A DNA stretch of 64,000 nt from Halovenus rubra (GTDB lineage: Archaea > Halobacteriota > Halobacteria > Halobacteriales > Haloarculaceae). The DNA is taken from contig NZ_JAODIY010000001.1 in NCBI RefSeq assembly GCF_026586665.1, forward strand, positions 397,469 through 461,468. The letters run 5' to 3'. Below the pieces are notes generated by a model. It was given only the letters and a program-made list of their open reading frames with translations, made no database searches and was not told where the DNA came from. The position numbers were made by a program, and so were the translations under genes. Positions 53,758 to 63,030 of this stretch are shown here, piece by piece (position 1 is the first letter of the stretch; every line of letters begins with the position of its first letter).

Positions 53758-54420
53758 TCAATAGTCGCTCCCATCCGGCCGTTTTGGACCTTCTGAGTCG
53801 TAAACGACAACACCCTCTTCCCGGTTGACCGGCTCGTAGTTATCACTGACAGCGATTGCCTCTTCGAGTTCCCGGACTGCCCGCTTTTTGAGCGCTGCTG
53901 CCAGCTCTTTTGCCGTCTCGTGTGAGATATCACGGCCGAGTCCTTCGCATTCATGGGCCCGAACCATTCCTTCGGTGTCGACAGCTTCGCCCATCGGCTG
54001 GCTGGTCCCACCAAGAGCAACACTGAACGGGTAGGTCTTGCAGATAAGCGGGCGGTCTCCGTAGACTGAGCAGCGGGCAGCGTCATCGTCGTAGAATGTA
54101 CAATCCCCACAGCTGTCGGTCTGAAGCGCCCACTCGAATGTCTCACCTGCTGGACCGGACTCGGTTGTTTCGAGACCGTAGGGCATCGGCCGGGCCACGT
54201 CACGCCAGTCGTACTCTTCGCTTGCCTGTATCTCACGCACCTCGTCGGGAAACACCGTTGCGGTATGGTCCTCGCTTGTGTCGGTGTCATCACCACAATC
54301 GGCAGCCTTGCAACAGGCACCGCAGTGGGTACACTCGAAGCCGATTGATTCAATGGCGTCGGCGAGGTCGTCTACTGACAGGGAGCGAGCACGGTCTAGC
54401 TCGTCGTCAAGACTCTCCAC
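53758..54420 (-). CDS. YkgJ-family cysteine cluster protein
   Basis: 220-residue protein with a conserved cysteine cluster, CTHCGACC (about 30-37) and later CGDC with CSVYGDRPLICKTYPF (about 103-131, split). These bind a metal, probably Zn or Fe-S (the family, CxxCxxCC, is described as Fe-S or Zn-binding). Its role is unknown; related proteins may take part in protein modification. The downstream TRAM gene on the same strand is 93 nt away. Confidence 0.8.
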   Translation of the reverse strand: MESLDDELDRARSLSVDDLADAIESIGFECTHCGACCKAADCGDDTDTSEDHTATVFPDEVREIQASEEYDWRDVARPMPYGLETTESGPAGETFEWALQTDSCGDCTFYDDDAARCSVYGDRPLICKTYPFSVALGGTSQPMGEAVDTEGMVRAHECEGLGRDISHETAKELAAALKKRAVRELEEAIAVSDNYEPVNREEGVVVYDSEGPKRPDGSDY

Positions 54421-54474
54421 ACGAGACTCTTCGCGGGGAGATGCAAAAACGCGTCGGCCTCTCGCATTACAGGC

Positions 54475-54765
54475 TCACTCGAAGATATCACTCTTGTCTT
54501 CAAGCGCCTCGATATCCCGTGCAATCTTGCTGGCCTCGGGAGCATCGAGCGCGATTTCGACCTCGTTGCCACCGTCATCCTCACAGGTCACTTTCAGACG
54601 TTCATCCCCGAACTCGTAGACGTCCACAGATTCGACATCGTAGAGCTTTGCTGTCGCAGATTTAGTCGAACTACCGACGTGTTTTAGAACTCCTTCTTTC
54701 AACTCGAACATGAACCGGTCTATATCCAGCGTGAACATATCCGACATTTCGTTGCCGACTGCCAT
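54475..54765 (-). CDS. Small haloarchaeal PH-like protein of unknown function
   Basis: 96-residue acidic protein. The order of strands (FMFELKEGVLKHVG, ATAKLYDVESVDVYEFGDER, LKVTCEDDGGNEVEIALD) and a final helix fit a small PH-like or beta-barrel domain. ATG at 54747 (MSDMFTL) is an alternative start. No motif for a known function. On the same strand and 54 nt upstream of the YkgJ-type gene. Confidence 0.6.
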   Translation of the reverse strand: MAVGNEMSDMFTLDIDRFMFELKEGVLKHVGSSTKSATAKLYDVESVDVYEFGDERLKVTCEDDGGNEVEIALDAPEASKIARDIEALEDKSDIFE

Positions 54766-54867
54766 AAGCCCACTCGGTATACTTCTGCTAGCTGAATTAC
54801 TTGTTGGCCGCTTGACTGTGGTAGATGGTATTATTACCTTCCAATTGTATGTTTAGATATGCCCATT

Positions 54868-55017
54868 ATGTCTAGCGAGGACTTCTCGGTTCACGCTGAC
54901 GACTGCGATGAAGTTGGAGATGGGATGCCGATATCTGATCTCCCTGACGAGATCACATCGATCGAGGATCTTGAGTGTCAGTGCTGGGACGAGTACGAGA
55001 CACTCGCTGAAATTTAG
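54868..55017 (+). CDS. Very small acidic protein
   Basis: 49-residue frame starting MSSEDFSVHADDCDEVGDG and ending CQCWDEYETLAEI. Three cysteines (one C-x-C pair near position 38-40) and many Asp/Glu. A TATA-like stretch (tattattacc) lies at about 54828-54837, at a proper distance. An ATG nine bases upstream (54859) is also possible. The frame could be a real small gene of the kind common in haloarchaea. Confidence 0.4.
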   Translation: MSSEDFSVHADDCDEVGDGMPISDLPDEITSIEDLECQCWDEYETLAEI

Positions 55018-55146
55018 GAAACGGGGCACCGTCGAGACAAACATCTTCTGACGCTTAGCCTCCAGCAACGGTCTGCTGATTGTGTGTTTTGCTTATCTAA
55101 TAGCTGTCCCGGATACTTTCTTGACGCCATCGTGAGTAGACTCAGT

Positions 55147-55653
55147 ATGTTCCGGACTGTTCGTGATGGAGCACCAAGCGTTCTCGTGCCGGCCGCATGG
55201 TTCGTCGCCGCCAGTGCACAACATGGTCCCGTGGGCACCACGGCGATGTTCATAGCTCATCTTGTGATGGTTGGCTTCATCGCGATGTTTACCGTCACCG
55301 GCTGGTCGGCGATGGAGACTGGTGCGCTCCGTGGGTGGCGGCTAGTGTTGGTTGGTGGATTTGGAGTGACAGTCGCAGGCATCGGTGGGTTTCTGTTAGA
55401 GTCGGAACCGCTGCTTGCAATTAGTCTCGTGGGGTGGATGGTTCTCCCCGCCGCTGGACTCATCGATACGGGCCGACGCTTTACTGAGGCACAGTCAATT
55501 TACTATGCGAGTGGGACACTGTCTGTCGTCGGGACATTCGTCTATCTCGCCGCAGCGACTGGCCCGATTGGCGTGCTCTCGCTTGGGGGTTTTGTCCTAG
55601 TCGCAACTGGCCAGACTGCTGGGATTGTTCATGCGACGACCTTGGGTGTGTGA
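55147..55653 (+). CDS. Membrane protein of unknown function
   Basis: 168 residues with about five hydrophobic helices (PSVLVPAAWFVAASA, FIAHLVMVGFIAMFTV, LVLVGGFGVTVAGIGGFLLE, LLAISLVGWMVLPAAGLID and GTLSVVGTFVYLAAATG). No transporter signature is recognised. ATG at 55147 gives a natural N-terminal start; the frame is open upstream but without similarity. It is followed by a second membrane protein gene, 67 nt on, and may be co-transcribed. Confidence 0.55.
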   Translation: MFRTVRDGAPSVLVPAAWFVAASAQHGPVGTTAMFIAHLVMVGFIAMFTVTGWSAMETGALRGWRLVLVGGFGVTVAGIGGFLLESEPLLAISLVGWMVLPAAGLIDTGRRFTEAQSIYYASGTLSVVGTFVYLAAATGPIGVLSLGGFVLVATGQTAGIVHATTLGV

Positions 55654-55720
55654 CTGTAACCCACGAAACCGGGTTCACATTCAGGCGACGGGTTAAGATG
55701 CTGCCACACATAACTAGGGT

Positions 55721-56392
55721 GTGTCATTCGACTACTTTTCCCGAGTGGCTGCCAGCACGGAGGTAGCAATCCTTTCGGGATACACTCGGCGACTCCTCTC
55801 ACCCCCGTTGCCCGGAGACGGTCTCCTTGTTGTTGGCTTTGTGGAAGGTCTTCTCGGCTGGTCACTGTCCTGGCTGTTCGTCTCCGAGCCGTCGCTTGCA
55901 CCGTTTGGCTTACTCGAAAGTATTGTCGCGCTATGGGTTACGCTCACCGCTGCTATCGTTGTTGTCGCTGTTGTCTACACCGCACCGACCGTACGACGCA
56001 ACCGTATCTGGCTTGTCTGGGCCGGGCTGAACGCCTCTGCGGTTGGAATCAATGGGGCAACTATTGCCGGCTGGTTTCCCGGGCCTGTCGCAGATGCCCC
56101 CTTCGCTACTGACCTGCTTGGCCTTGGCTACTGGCGGCCCTGGTTTCTCGCAGTTGGTGTGGGTTATCTCGCAACTGCACTCTATAACTGGTCGAACCCA
56201 CAGCTTCGCAAGAGCGAGCGTGTCGTCTATGCGCTTGCCGGTGTTGTCTGCCTGGCTATTCTATCACCGTGGCCGTCGTTTGAGGCACTGGTAGGGCCGA
56301 AACTCTTTGTCGTGGGTGGTCTTCTCCACCTCGTTCCGATGGGGTTCGATGTTGTTGCCGATATTGGACTCATCCTCCGGCGGACAGGCTGA
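55721..56392 (+). CDS. Membrane protein of unknown function
   Basis: 223 residues read from a GTG at 55721. About six hydrophobic helices, the first near residues 35-55 (LLVVGFVEGLLGWSLSWLFV) and the last near 196-215. Gly/Trp-rich loops. No recognisable motif. Located between another membrane protein and the UspA gene (42 nt). The three genes might form a unit, but the promoter of uspA cannot be told from the sequence. Confidence 0.55.
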   Translation: MSFDYFSRVAASTEVAILSGYTRRLLSPPLPGDGLLVVGFVEGLLGWSLSWLFVSEPSLAPFGLLESIVALWVTLTAAIVVVAVVYTAPTVRRNRIWLVWAGLNASAVGINGATIAGWFPGPVADAPFATDLLGLGYWRPWFLAVGVGYLATALYNWSNPQLRKSERVVYALAGVVCLAILSPWPSFEALVGPKLFVVGGLLHLVPMGFDVVADIGLILRRTG

Positions 56393-56434
56393 CTACAGCC
56401 GGGAATTGATTACGCTGCGTGCCGACTAGCAACC

Positions 56435-56857
56435 GTGTACGACCTCATCATCGTGCCGATAGACGGAAGCAAAGCAGCCAGCGATGCTGCCGACCACGGG
56501 GTCTGTCAGGCTGTTGCTCACGACGCTCGGCTCGTCTTTCTTGCCGTTGTCGAGATGTCAGGGACTGCAGCACCGGAGGCCCACGACAGCGATGTAATTG
56601 AGGAACAGCGTGTGACACAACAGGACGAACTTGCATCGCTGGTCGAGAAGGCACAGTCCGCTGGAGTCGACGCTGACGGTGTTGTCGAAACAGGCGTCCC
56701 CTCACGAATCATTCTCGAACAGGCGTCTGAGCGCGAGGCAGACCTTCTCGTCATGGCAACCAGCGCCCGATCCGGCGTCGGTCGGTTCTTATACGGTAGC
56801 GTCACTGAACAGGTTATCCGCGAGGCTGACACACCAGTGCTCGCTATTCAGCGGTAA
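56435..56857 (+). CDS. Universal stress protein (UspA family)
   Basis: 140-residue stress-response protein read from a GTG at 56435. N-terminal strand YDLIIVPIDGSKAASDAADH. The ATP-binding loop is SGVGRFLYGSVTEQVI (about 113-128), matching G-x2-G-x9-G-(S/T). An ATP-binding type UspA that dimerises. Targets unknown. Haloarchaea usually hold many UspA copies. Confidence 0.88.
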   Translation: MYDLIIVPIDGSKAASDAADHGVCQAVAHDARLVFLAVVEMSGTAAPEAHDSDVIEEQRVTQQDELASLVEKAQSAGVDADGVVETGVPSRIILEQASEREADLLVMATSARSGVGRFLYGSVTEQVIREADTPVLAIQR

Positions 56858-57105
56858 TTCTTTCTGGAACCACCGGGTAATTCAACTGGTGTTCTGGTGA
56901 CACAATCGAACTGTACAGTGAAGTGGTCGGGACACGACAGTTGTACTCCCCAAACTGTGGCCCGTCGTCTCCTACATGTCCCAAGCAGCGTTTGGCGACG
57001 TTCACCGACAGTTGGCAGTTATTCCGAAAATCGCCGCATCCGACGGTGTATATCAATAAATCATTAGGGAAAAGTTACTTTTTGTGCCGGTTTGTATGAG
57101 TGGTG

Positions 57106-59817
57106 ATGGCTGACAACACGCCAAAAGAGCAGTTACACGGGGGGACGCTTGGGCAGAACATCCGCGAGTTTGCGGCGTTGCTTGGAGACATAATCCAGGA
57201 ACATGAGTCGGAGTCCGCGTACGAAACAGTCGAACGGTTTCGGAGTGAACTCGTCGAATACCGGGCTGGAAACCGTGACTCACGCGAGCACGTCCGCGCA
57301 GAAATTCCGGAGCTTGAAACGGAAGACAAGCGGGTTCTCGCACGGGCATTTCTAACGTATTTTGAACTTATCAACCTCGCAGAAGAGCGCGAACGGGTAC
57401 GAGTCTTACGTACAAATTCACAGAAAGGGACACTCGAAGACAGTCTCGAAACGGCGGCGGCGGAACTCAGTGACACGGATACAGAGACAGTCCAGCAGGT
57501 TCTCAAAGACGTGTTAATTCAGCCGACATTTACGGCTCATCCAACTGAAGCACACCGTAAAACCGTCAAGGCGAAACTCCGGAAGATTGCAACTCGTCTT
57601 GAAACTCTCGATGAGTGTACGCATACAAATACGGAACAGAGACAGGTCAAACGCGACATCGAAGCGGAGGTTCTCGGCCTCTGGCAAACACCACAGGTAC
57701 GAGAGCGTCGTCCAGAACCTGAAGACGAAGCGCGCAACGTCCAGTGGTATCTCGTCAACACGCTCTTTGATATCGTGCCCGAGGTGTACGACGAACTGGA
57801 AGACGCCCTTGAAGCAGACGTTGGGGCGGAGGTTACGTTGCCGAAGTTGTTTGAATTTCGCTCATGGGCAGGAAGCGACCGTGACGGGAATCCCTACGTC
57901 ACGCCGGAGGTTACTGAGGCAACGCTCGACCGGCAGCGCCGACTCGTTGTCGAGCGGTATCGAGAACAACTGGCAGAGATGTCGAGCGTCTTGAGCCAAG
58001 ACGGGGAGCGCATCGATGTTCCTGCGGAGATTAGTCGGAGTGTCGATGCCGTCGACGACGAGATTCCCGAAGCGCGACAAGAGGCAAGCAAGCGCTATCC
58101 CAACGAGCCATACCGTCAAAAGCTGATGGTGATGCGCGAGAAACTGAATCGCATCGGCGATATCAGGTCCGGTGGATACGACAGTGCCGATGAGTTCCAT
58201 GCGGAACTAGAGACAATTGCACAGAGTCTCCGTGACAACGGCTGTGGCGTCATCGCTGAAGCCCACGTCGAGAAGCTTATGCGACAGGTCGAGACATTTG
58301 GGTTCACGCTGGCAAGTCTAGACCTCCGTGACCACCAGCAAAATCATACAACCGCTGTCACTGAATCCCTCTCTCGTGAGGGGGTCGACTACGAGAGCCT
58401 CGATGAAGACGACCGTATCGAGCTGTTGACTGACGCAATCTTGCAGGACGACCCGGTTATCACGCTCGGAAATCGAGAGGACCTCTCTGAAACGGCTGCG
58501 CGGGTGTTATGCCGATTCGAACAACTTGCCGAATGGCAACGGGAATACGGGCAAGAAGCAGTTGACACCTACTGTATCTCGATGACTGAACAGCCAAGCC
58601 ACGTTCTCGAAGTATTCTTCCTTGCCGACCAGGCAGGTGTCATTGATTTACCGGGTCACAGTGGACTCGATATCGTTCCACTGCTCGAAACTGAACACGC
58701 CCTCTCAGGTGCAAAACGCATCATGGGGACGCTGTTCGAGAACGAAGCCTACGCGATGGCTCTCGATGTGCGGGACAACACGCAAGAGATTATGATCGGC
58801 TACTCGGACTCGAATAAGGAAAACGGCTTTCTGGCGGCGAACTGGTCGTTGTATAAGAACCAGCGCCGACTGGCTGAGATTACCGAGGAGTACGATGTCA
58901 CACTCAGGTTATTCCACGGACGGGGTGGCTCGATTTCTCGGGGCGGCGGCCCGATGAACGATGCACTCAAAGCGTTGCCTAACAGCACCGTTACGGGTGA
59001 CGTAAAGTTCACCGAGCAAGGCGAGGCAATTGCCGAGAAGTACGGCAACCCAAGCATTGGCGAACGTGAACTCGAACAGATGCTAAACGCCCAGCTTTCG
59101 GCTCGCAAGCAGGCGCTTGAACAACCAACAGAAGCCGTTGAGGATGAGTGGCTTACGGCGATGGAAACGATGGCAGACGCCGCCAGAAACGAATACCAGT
59201 CGCTGTTGAACACTGATGGATTCGTGACCTACTTCGGACAAGCGACGCCGATTGGCGTGATTGAGGACCTGAACCTCGGCTCCCGTCCTGCTTCCAGATC
59301 CGGCGAGCGCTCTGTCGAAGATCTGCGTGCGATTCCGTGGGTGTTCTCTTGGACCCAGTCCCGGTGTATCTTACCGGGGTGGTTCGCGCTGGCAACGGGT
59401 ATCGATGCCTACCTGGATGACGGCGGTGACATTGATGTCCTCCAGGAGATGTACAACCAGTGGCCGTTTTTCCGGACTACACTTGATAACGCCGCACAGG
59501 AACTTGGCCGGACTGACTTCGAAATCGCAAGCGAGTACGCTGCACTCGCTGACGACGACCTTCGCGAGCGGTTTTTCCCCCGTCTTGAAGCCGAGTACGA
59601 GCGTAGCGTCGAACTCGTGACGGCGATCACCGGCCGTGAGGATCCGATTGACCGCTCGTGGCTCCGGGAAAGCCTTGACCGCCGTAACCCTTACGTCGAT
59701 CCGTTGAACCTCCTCCAGATACACCTTCTCGGTAAAGACGACCGGACGGCAACAGAAGAGCAGACGCTCCGGCTCACGGTCAAAGGTATCGCTGCCGGGA
59801 TGAACAACACTGGGTAA
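57106..59817 (+). CDS. ppc: Phosphoenolpyruvate carboxylase, bacterial type
   Basis: Adds bicarbonate to PEP to give oxaloacetate, refilling the citric acid cycle. 903 residues from ATG at 57106; the classic enzyme has about 880-970. The catalytic histidine region TAHPTEAHRKTV is at about 143-154, and the Gly-rich loop with the arginines FHGRGGSISRGGGP at about 603-616. The C-terminal half holds the final QTLRLTVKGIAAGMNNTG. Archaea mostly use the short PpcA type, so this long type is of bacterial origin, as seen in other haloarchaea. A GTG at 57100 is an alternative start. An AT-rich patch at about 57050-57066 is the likely promoter. Confidence 0.95.
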   Translation: MADNTPKEQLHGGTLGQNIREFAALLGDIIQEHESESAYETVERFRSELVEYRAGNRDSREHVRAEIPELETEDKRVLARAFLTYFELINLAEERERVRVLRTNSQKGTLEDSLETAAAELSDTDTETVQQVLKDVLIQPTFTAHPTEAHRKTVKAKLRKIATRLETLDECTHTNTEQRQVKRDIEAEVLGLWQTPQVRERRPEPEDEARNVQWYLVNTLFDIVPEVYDELEDALEADVGAEVTLPKLFEFRSWAGSDRDGNPYVTPEVTEATLDRQRRLVVERYREQLAEMSSVLSQDGERIDVPAEISRSVDAVDDEIPEARQEASKRYPNEPYRQKLMVMREKLNRIGDIRSGGYDSADEFHAELETIAQSLRDNGCGVIAEAHVEKLMRQVETFGFTLASLDLRDHQQNHTTAVTESLSREGVDYESLDEDDRIELLTDAILQDDPVITLGNREDLSETAARVLCRFEQLAEWQREYGQEAVDTYCISMTEQPSHVLEVFFLADQAGVIDLPGHSGLDIVPLLETEHALSGAKRIMGTLFENEAYAMALDVRDNTQEIMIGYSDSNKENGFLAANWSLYKNQRRLAEITEEYDVTLRLFHGRGGSISRGGGPMNDALKALPNSTVTGDVKFTEQGEAIAEKYGNPSIGERELEQMLNAQLSARKQALEQPTEAVEDEWLTAMETMADAARNEYQSLLNTDGFVTYFGQATPIGVIEDLNLGSRPASRSGERSVEDLRAIPWVFSWTQSRCILPGWFALATGIDAYLDDGGDIDVLQEMYNQWPFFRTTLDNAAQELGRTDFEIASEYAALADDDLRERFFPRLEAEYERSVELVTAITGREDPIDRSWLRESLDRRNPYVDPLNLLQIHLLGKDDRTATEEQTLRLTVKGIAAGMNNTG

Positions 59818-59876
59818 GATTGTTAGGCGACTGTACCGCCTGTTCCTGGCTTGCTATCGGTTGTGGTTGGTCGCTT

Positions 59877-60335
59877 TCAACTCCGTGCTCGGTCTGAGAG
59901 GGCTGAAAGCGTCGATGTGGTCCGGAGATCTGTGACTGTACAGTACCATGCACCGCGGACGCCGTTTCTGTCGTTTGCTACCGGTGTCTCTAACGGGACG
60001 AGGTCACCGAAGCGAAACACAACAACGGTCTCGGCGTCTGAAAACGGGTCGATGAGTGTTTTCCAGTCGTCTTCGCTCATCGGGCCGGGCCTCTCTCTGG
60101 TCTGTGTTACTCGGTCCGTGATCTGTGCATAGTGCGTAATGCTCGATACCGGCGCTGTCCGGTAGAACGCCATGAACTCGAACGATTTTCGCGTCCGCGG
60201 ATACGACTGTGGACACGGATAGAAGCCGTCCCGACAGCGCTCGAAGGTATCTGGCTGAGCAGCCACGACACAGACAGACGCCTCTCCCGGCGCGTCGTCG
60301 TCTGGCATGTCCTCAACAAACCGGTCCAAGTCCAT
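59877..60335 (-). CDS. Haloarchaeal protein of unknown function
   Basis: 152-residue protein starting MDLDRFVEDMPDD. Mostly beta-strands and short helices with Cys at DTFERCRDGFYPCPQSYP (about 30-47). A middle part (about 88-100, MSEDDWKTLIDPF) and final TSTLSALSDRARS tail. No membrane or known motif. Convergent with ppc, 59 nt between stops. Confidence 0.5.
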   Translation of the reverse strand: MDLDRFVEDMPDDDAPGEASVCVVAAQPDTFERCRDGFYPCPQSYPRTRKSFEFMAFYRTAPVSSITHYAQITDRVTQTRERPGPMSEDDWKTLIDPFSDAETVVVFRFGDLVPLETPVANDRNGVRGAWYCTVTDLRTTSTLSALSDRARS

Positions 60336-60429
60336 ACTGATACCACGGGTCCGACGGCTAAATGCCTCTCACCGTCTGTGGTGTTTGTTTTCGGTCGCTT
60401 CTCACGAATCCGATTCTCCCCAAAAAGTA

Positions 60430-60460
60430 TGCCGCCTCCCGGATTTGAACCGGGGACAGC
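60430..60460 (-). repeat. 31-nt copy of the 3' end of tRNA-Phe (attachment-site remnant)
   Basis: Read on the minus strand this is the T-arm and 3' acceptor of haloarchaeal tRNA-Phe as I know it (gctgtccccggttcaaatcc, then gggaggcggca). Upstream on that strand the match to tRNA stops and no anticodon or 5' arm is found, so it is only a fragment. Integrases of many archaeal elements use tRNA 3' ends and leave such a copy at the far end of the element. With this orientation the element lies at higher coordinates. Confidence 0.7.
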
Positions 60461-60464
60461 CCAA

Positions 60465-60495
60465 AGTATATCTACCAGCCATAGCATTTCCTGTT
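60465..60495 (+). promoter_or_regulatory. Promoter of the ABM-domain gene
   Basis: The word aagtatatc (60465-60473), about 25-30 nt before the ATG at 60496, gives a leaderless transcript. The TATA box lies immediately next to the tRNA-derived repeat. Confidence 0.45.
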
Positions 60496-60831
60496 ATGAT
60501 TCTCGTCCACACGACGATCCCTCTCGATGCGAGCCGAGAAGATGAGTTACTAGAACACATCGACGCTCTCGTCGAACACTCCCGAAACGAGGACGGAACT
60601 GTCCGATACCGTGCGCTCCGAGACCTTACTGACCCGAGTCTAATACGATTCGTCGAACAGTACGAAGATGCCGATTCGGCCAAGGCCCACACGGAGTCAG
60701 ACGTGTACCGACGGTTCGTCGAGACGCTCCCCGATGTCGTCGAGAGCGAAATTGAGACAGTCCAATACGAGATCGACGACGCCACTGTCGCGGAGTTTAC
60801 AGCAGAGGATGCGGTAGCGGCTCTCGACTGA
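60496..60831 (+). CDS. ABM-domain (quinol monooxygenase-like) protein
   Basis: 111-residue ferredoxin-like-fold protein of the antibiotic-biosynthesis-monooxygenase/YgiN family. MILVHTTIPLDASREDELLE opening, central DLTDPSLIRFVEQYED (about 45-60) and SAKAHTESDVYRRFVETLPD are typical. Members form dimers and may oxidise quinols or bind heme. No partner is adjacent. It is the first gene after the tRNA-Phe repeat, with still GC-rich codon use, so it may belong to the older backbone or to the island. Confidence 0.75.
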   Translation: MILVHTTIPLDASREDELLEHIDALVEHSRNEDGTVRYRALRDLTDPSLIRFVEQYEDADSAKAHTESDVYRRFVETLPDVVESEIETVQYEIDDATVAEFTAEDAVAALD

Positions 60832-61078
60832 TCGAGGCGCTCTGAACTGAAATCGCGACAACGCAAAAAGTGGTGAGCTGCCGCTTCACGGATTAGGGTC
60901 GTCGAGATACCTACGGCGATTCAAGTACGCTTCACAGGGCCGAGAACGAGCTAATCTTCGCTTCTGATTTCGTCCCAATCAGGCTGTTCGTTAGGAGTTT
61001 CTCAGTACAATTGAACAAACTGTAGTCTTCTTTGGCCGACACAGTAATAATAAGCCCTGCCACTGTATTGTTCTGAAT

Positions 61079-61516
61079 ATGATTCGTTCCGTATCGCTTC
61101 GTCCGGCGACTCGCCAAGATATAGACCGTCTGTATCAGTGGCGCAATGACCCTGAAATCTACCGGTGGTTCCGAAATCAAGACGAAGAATTAGATTGGCA
61201 CGACCATGTAAAATGGTTTCAAAACCGACCTGAAAAGCAAGAGGAGCTGATAATTGAATATATGGGCGAACCAGTTGGTGTCGTTTCGCTTGCAACTGAT
61301 GGTGACGTTGGTATTTACCTCGGAGAAAAACGACTTTGGGGAAAAGGAATTGCTTCCGAAGCCTTGGGCAAGGCTATTGAAGACAAAAAAGAAGAACTTT
61401 CAGCAGAGATTCATGTAGACAATACTGGCTCACAACAGCTATTCGAACGTCATGGGTTTGAAAGAACTGGTCAAGAAGGAAAATGGATTCAATATCGGAA
61501 ACCTCGGAGCAGGTAG
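61079..61516 (+). CDS. GNAT acetyltransferase, PseH-like
   Basis: 145-residue N-acetyltransferase. N-terminal SLRPATRQDIDRLYQWRNDP and the acetyl-CoA loop LGEKRLWGKGIASEALGKAI (about 81-100) with the C-terminal DNTGSQQLFERHGFER (about 120-135). This resembles PseH, which acetylates a diamino-sugar in pseudaminic/legionaminic acid synthesis. Codon and base use are more AT-rich than the backbone. The remote neighbours (CMAH-like and DUF4910) also point to sialic-acid-like sugar loci. A promoter (aataataag) lies about 30 nt upstream. Confidence 0.75.
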   Translation: MIRSVSLRPATRQDIDRLYQWRNDPEIYRWFRNQDEELDWHDHVKWFQNRPEKQEELIIEYMGEPVGVVSLATDGDVGIYLGEKRLWGKGIASEALGKAIEDKKEELSAEIHVDNTGSQQLFERHGFERTGQEGKWIQYRKPRSR

Positions 61517-61652
61517 GATCTGAAAAACGAACACGGATTTATACAAGAAGACGGCTCACTTCATGCGGAAGACAAATAACTCACCCGGTAGCGTCGAAAG
61601 TGGGAGCGATACTCTATTAACTACCGATCTACGGCTATATCGAACTGCTTGT

Positions 61653-62792
61653 TCAATCGCTAACAGACTGTTTTCCCGTAACAGACGCTTCAATCTCACT
61701 GATTAGGCGACGAGCCTGCTGTGGATCAAGCCCATGAATTCGAGCGGCCTCAATAATATCCTCTCCCAACCCCTCCGGGCAACCGGCACAATGCAGACCG
61801 TACGTTGATAGAATGTCTCCCACATCGTTTCGCTCTACAAGGTCAGCCATAGTGGTTCCTTCAAGTTCAGTTTCAATATCGTAATCTTTGGCTATGCGCA
61901 TGGCATCATTACGTGCTTCCCAAGGAGCGTGTAACAGACGCCAAAATTCGAGACTGTATTCGTCTGGTTGGCGGTCAAACTCACACCAGTATCCGATATG
62001 GATATCGTCCCATGACCGGTCGTTTCGGACGACAAACTGTACAAGAGCTCCGGGACAAGACATACTGACATTGTGGCTTGCGTCGAGCTCTCCGAGTGGA
62101 ATCTGTTTCTCGGTGGGTTTATATTCTATTTCTCCTTCCTGAACTCGAAGAAGAGCAGTGAGTGTTTGTTCACCAGTTAGCGAGAGTGTGAGGGCAAAGT
62201 CGCCAATCCTGGCGGCTAAATCAGACCCTCCCAAACTCTCGAAATAATCGGCCAGTTCTTCATGAGTCATATCGAATGACTCAGTTACAACAGGGGGCTG
62301 TGATTCGTAGGTATCCAATAGGTACTGTTCCCTGAAATCGTTATCAAAGAATTGCTCACGATTTACTCGACGATCAATAGACCCATCGTTTCCAGACCAT
62401 GATTCCCCGGGTAAAAGGTCTAACACGGTCACATCGTGTTCAGTAAGGTGTTCTGTCACATCAGCCGGTCGGTTCTTTTCCATCAGTTCCCGATACGATT
62501 TATGCGCGGGTTGGACAAGTTCGAAGAACTTTGCAAACGGCAACAAATAATCGGCACTAAACATATCCGCCAACTGTTCGCACTTTTGTAGTGTACCCTC
62601 ATTCCGCTCCGTAATCATCTGTTGTTTCTCTTCTTTAGCAAGGTGCTTCCAAGTAATCGGATACCCCGAAGCACCGAATGAAAAGCCGGTTGCCACCAGA
62701 TCTGCTTCTGGGATTGCTCTGTTTACGTCCCAGTTAATTCCTGCGTCATTAAAATTAATAATTTTGAAACCACCACAATTTAACAGTAGTCG
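61653..62792 (-). pseudogene. N-terminally truncated MBL-fold protein with DUF1858-like tail
   Basis: Coding similarity continues upstream of the first usable start (GTG 62694-62696) to a stop at 62793-62795: CGGFKIINFNDAGINWDV belongs to an MBL-fold hydrolase of the UlaG/CMP-sialic-acid hydroxylase-like group. The GASGYPITWKHLAKEEK segment (after the GTG) follows normally. The N-terminal half with the HxHxDH zinc site is missing. The C-terminus (about last 55 residues) carries TYGLHCAGCPEGLGEDIIEA, a DUF1858-like small domain with a C-x2-C pair. If translated from the GTG, 347 residues result, but it would lack the metal centre. Confidence 0.65.
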
Positions 62793-63030
62793 CTAGTCGG
62801 ACTTTTCGTATTCAGATCACATCTAGAAATAAAAACATAAAACACCCCTCATTTCTTGTGAAATTTGGCCGGGTTATCAATCACCTATAAGAATAATGAC
62901 TTTACTTTCAGACGATCACCAGTAGTCCCTGATGAGCAAGAACGCCGTTTGATTGAATAGCCCTAATGTTGTCCTCTTAGCAATCGAAAAGTCAGAAGAT
63001 ATTAATCGAATCCAGAAGTTGATATGGATA
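62793..63030. other. AT-rich junction region between broken genes
   Basis: The MBL-like gene loses its front part here. On the plus strand a short frame without a start ends at about 62961 (SPVVPDEQERRLIE), which could be the tail of another lost gene. The sequence is clearly more AT-rich than the backbone. No complete gene or terminal repeat is seen. Confidence 0.4.

Noticed and set aside
60430..60486. Complete tRNA on the minus strand
   Set aside because: Only T-arm and acceptor end are present; no D-arm, anticodon or matching 5' acceptor was found.
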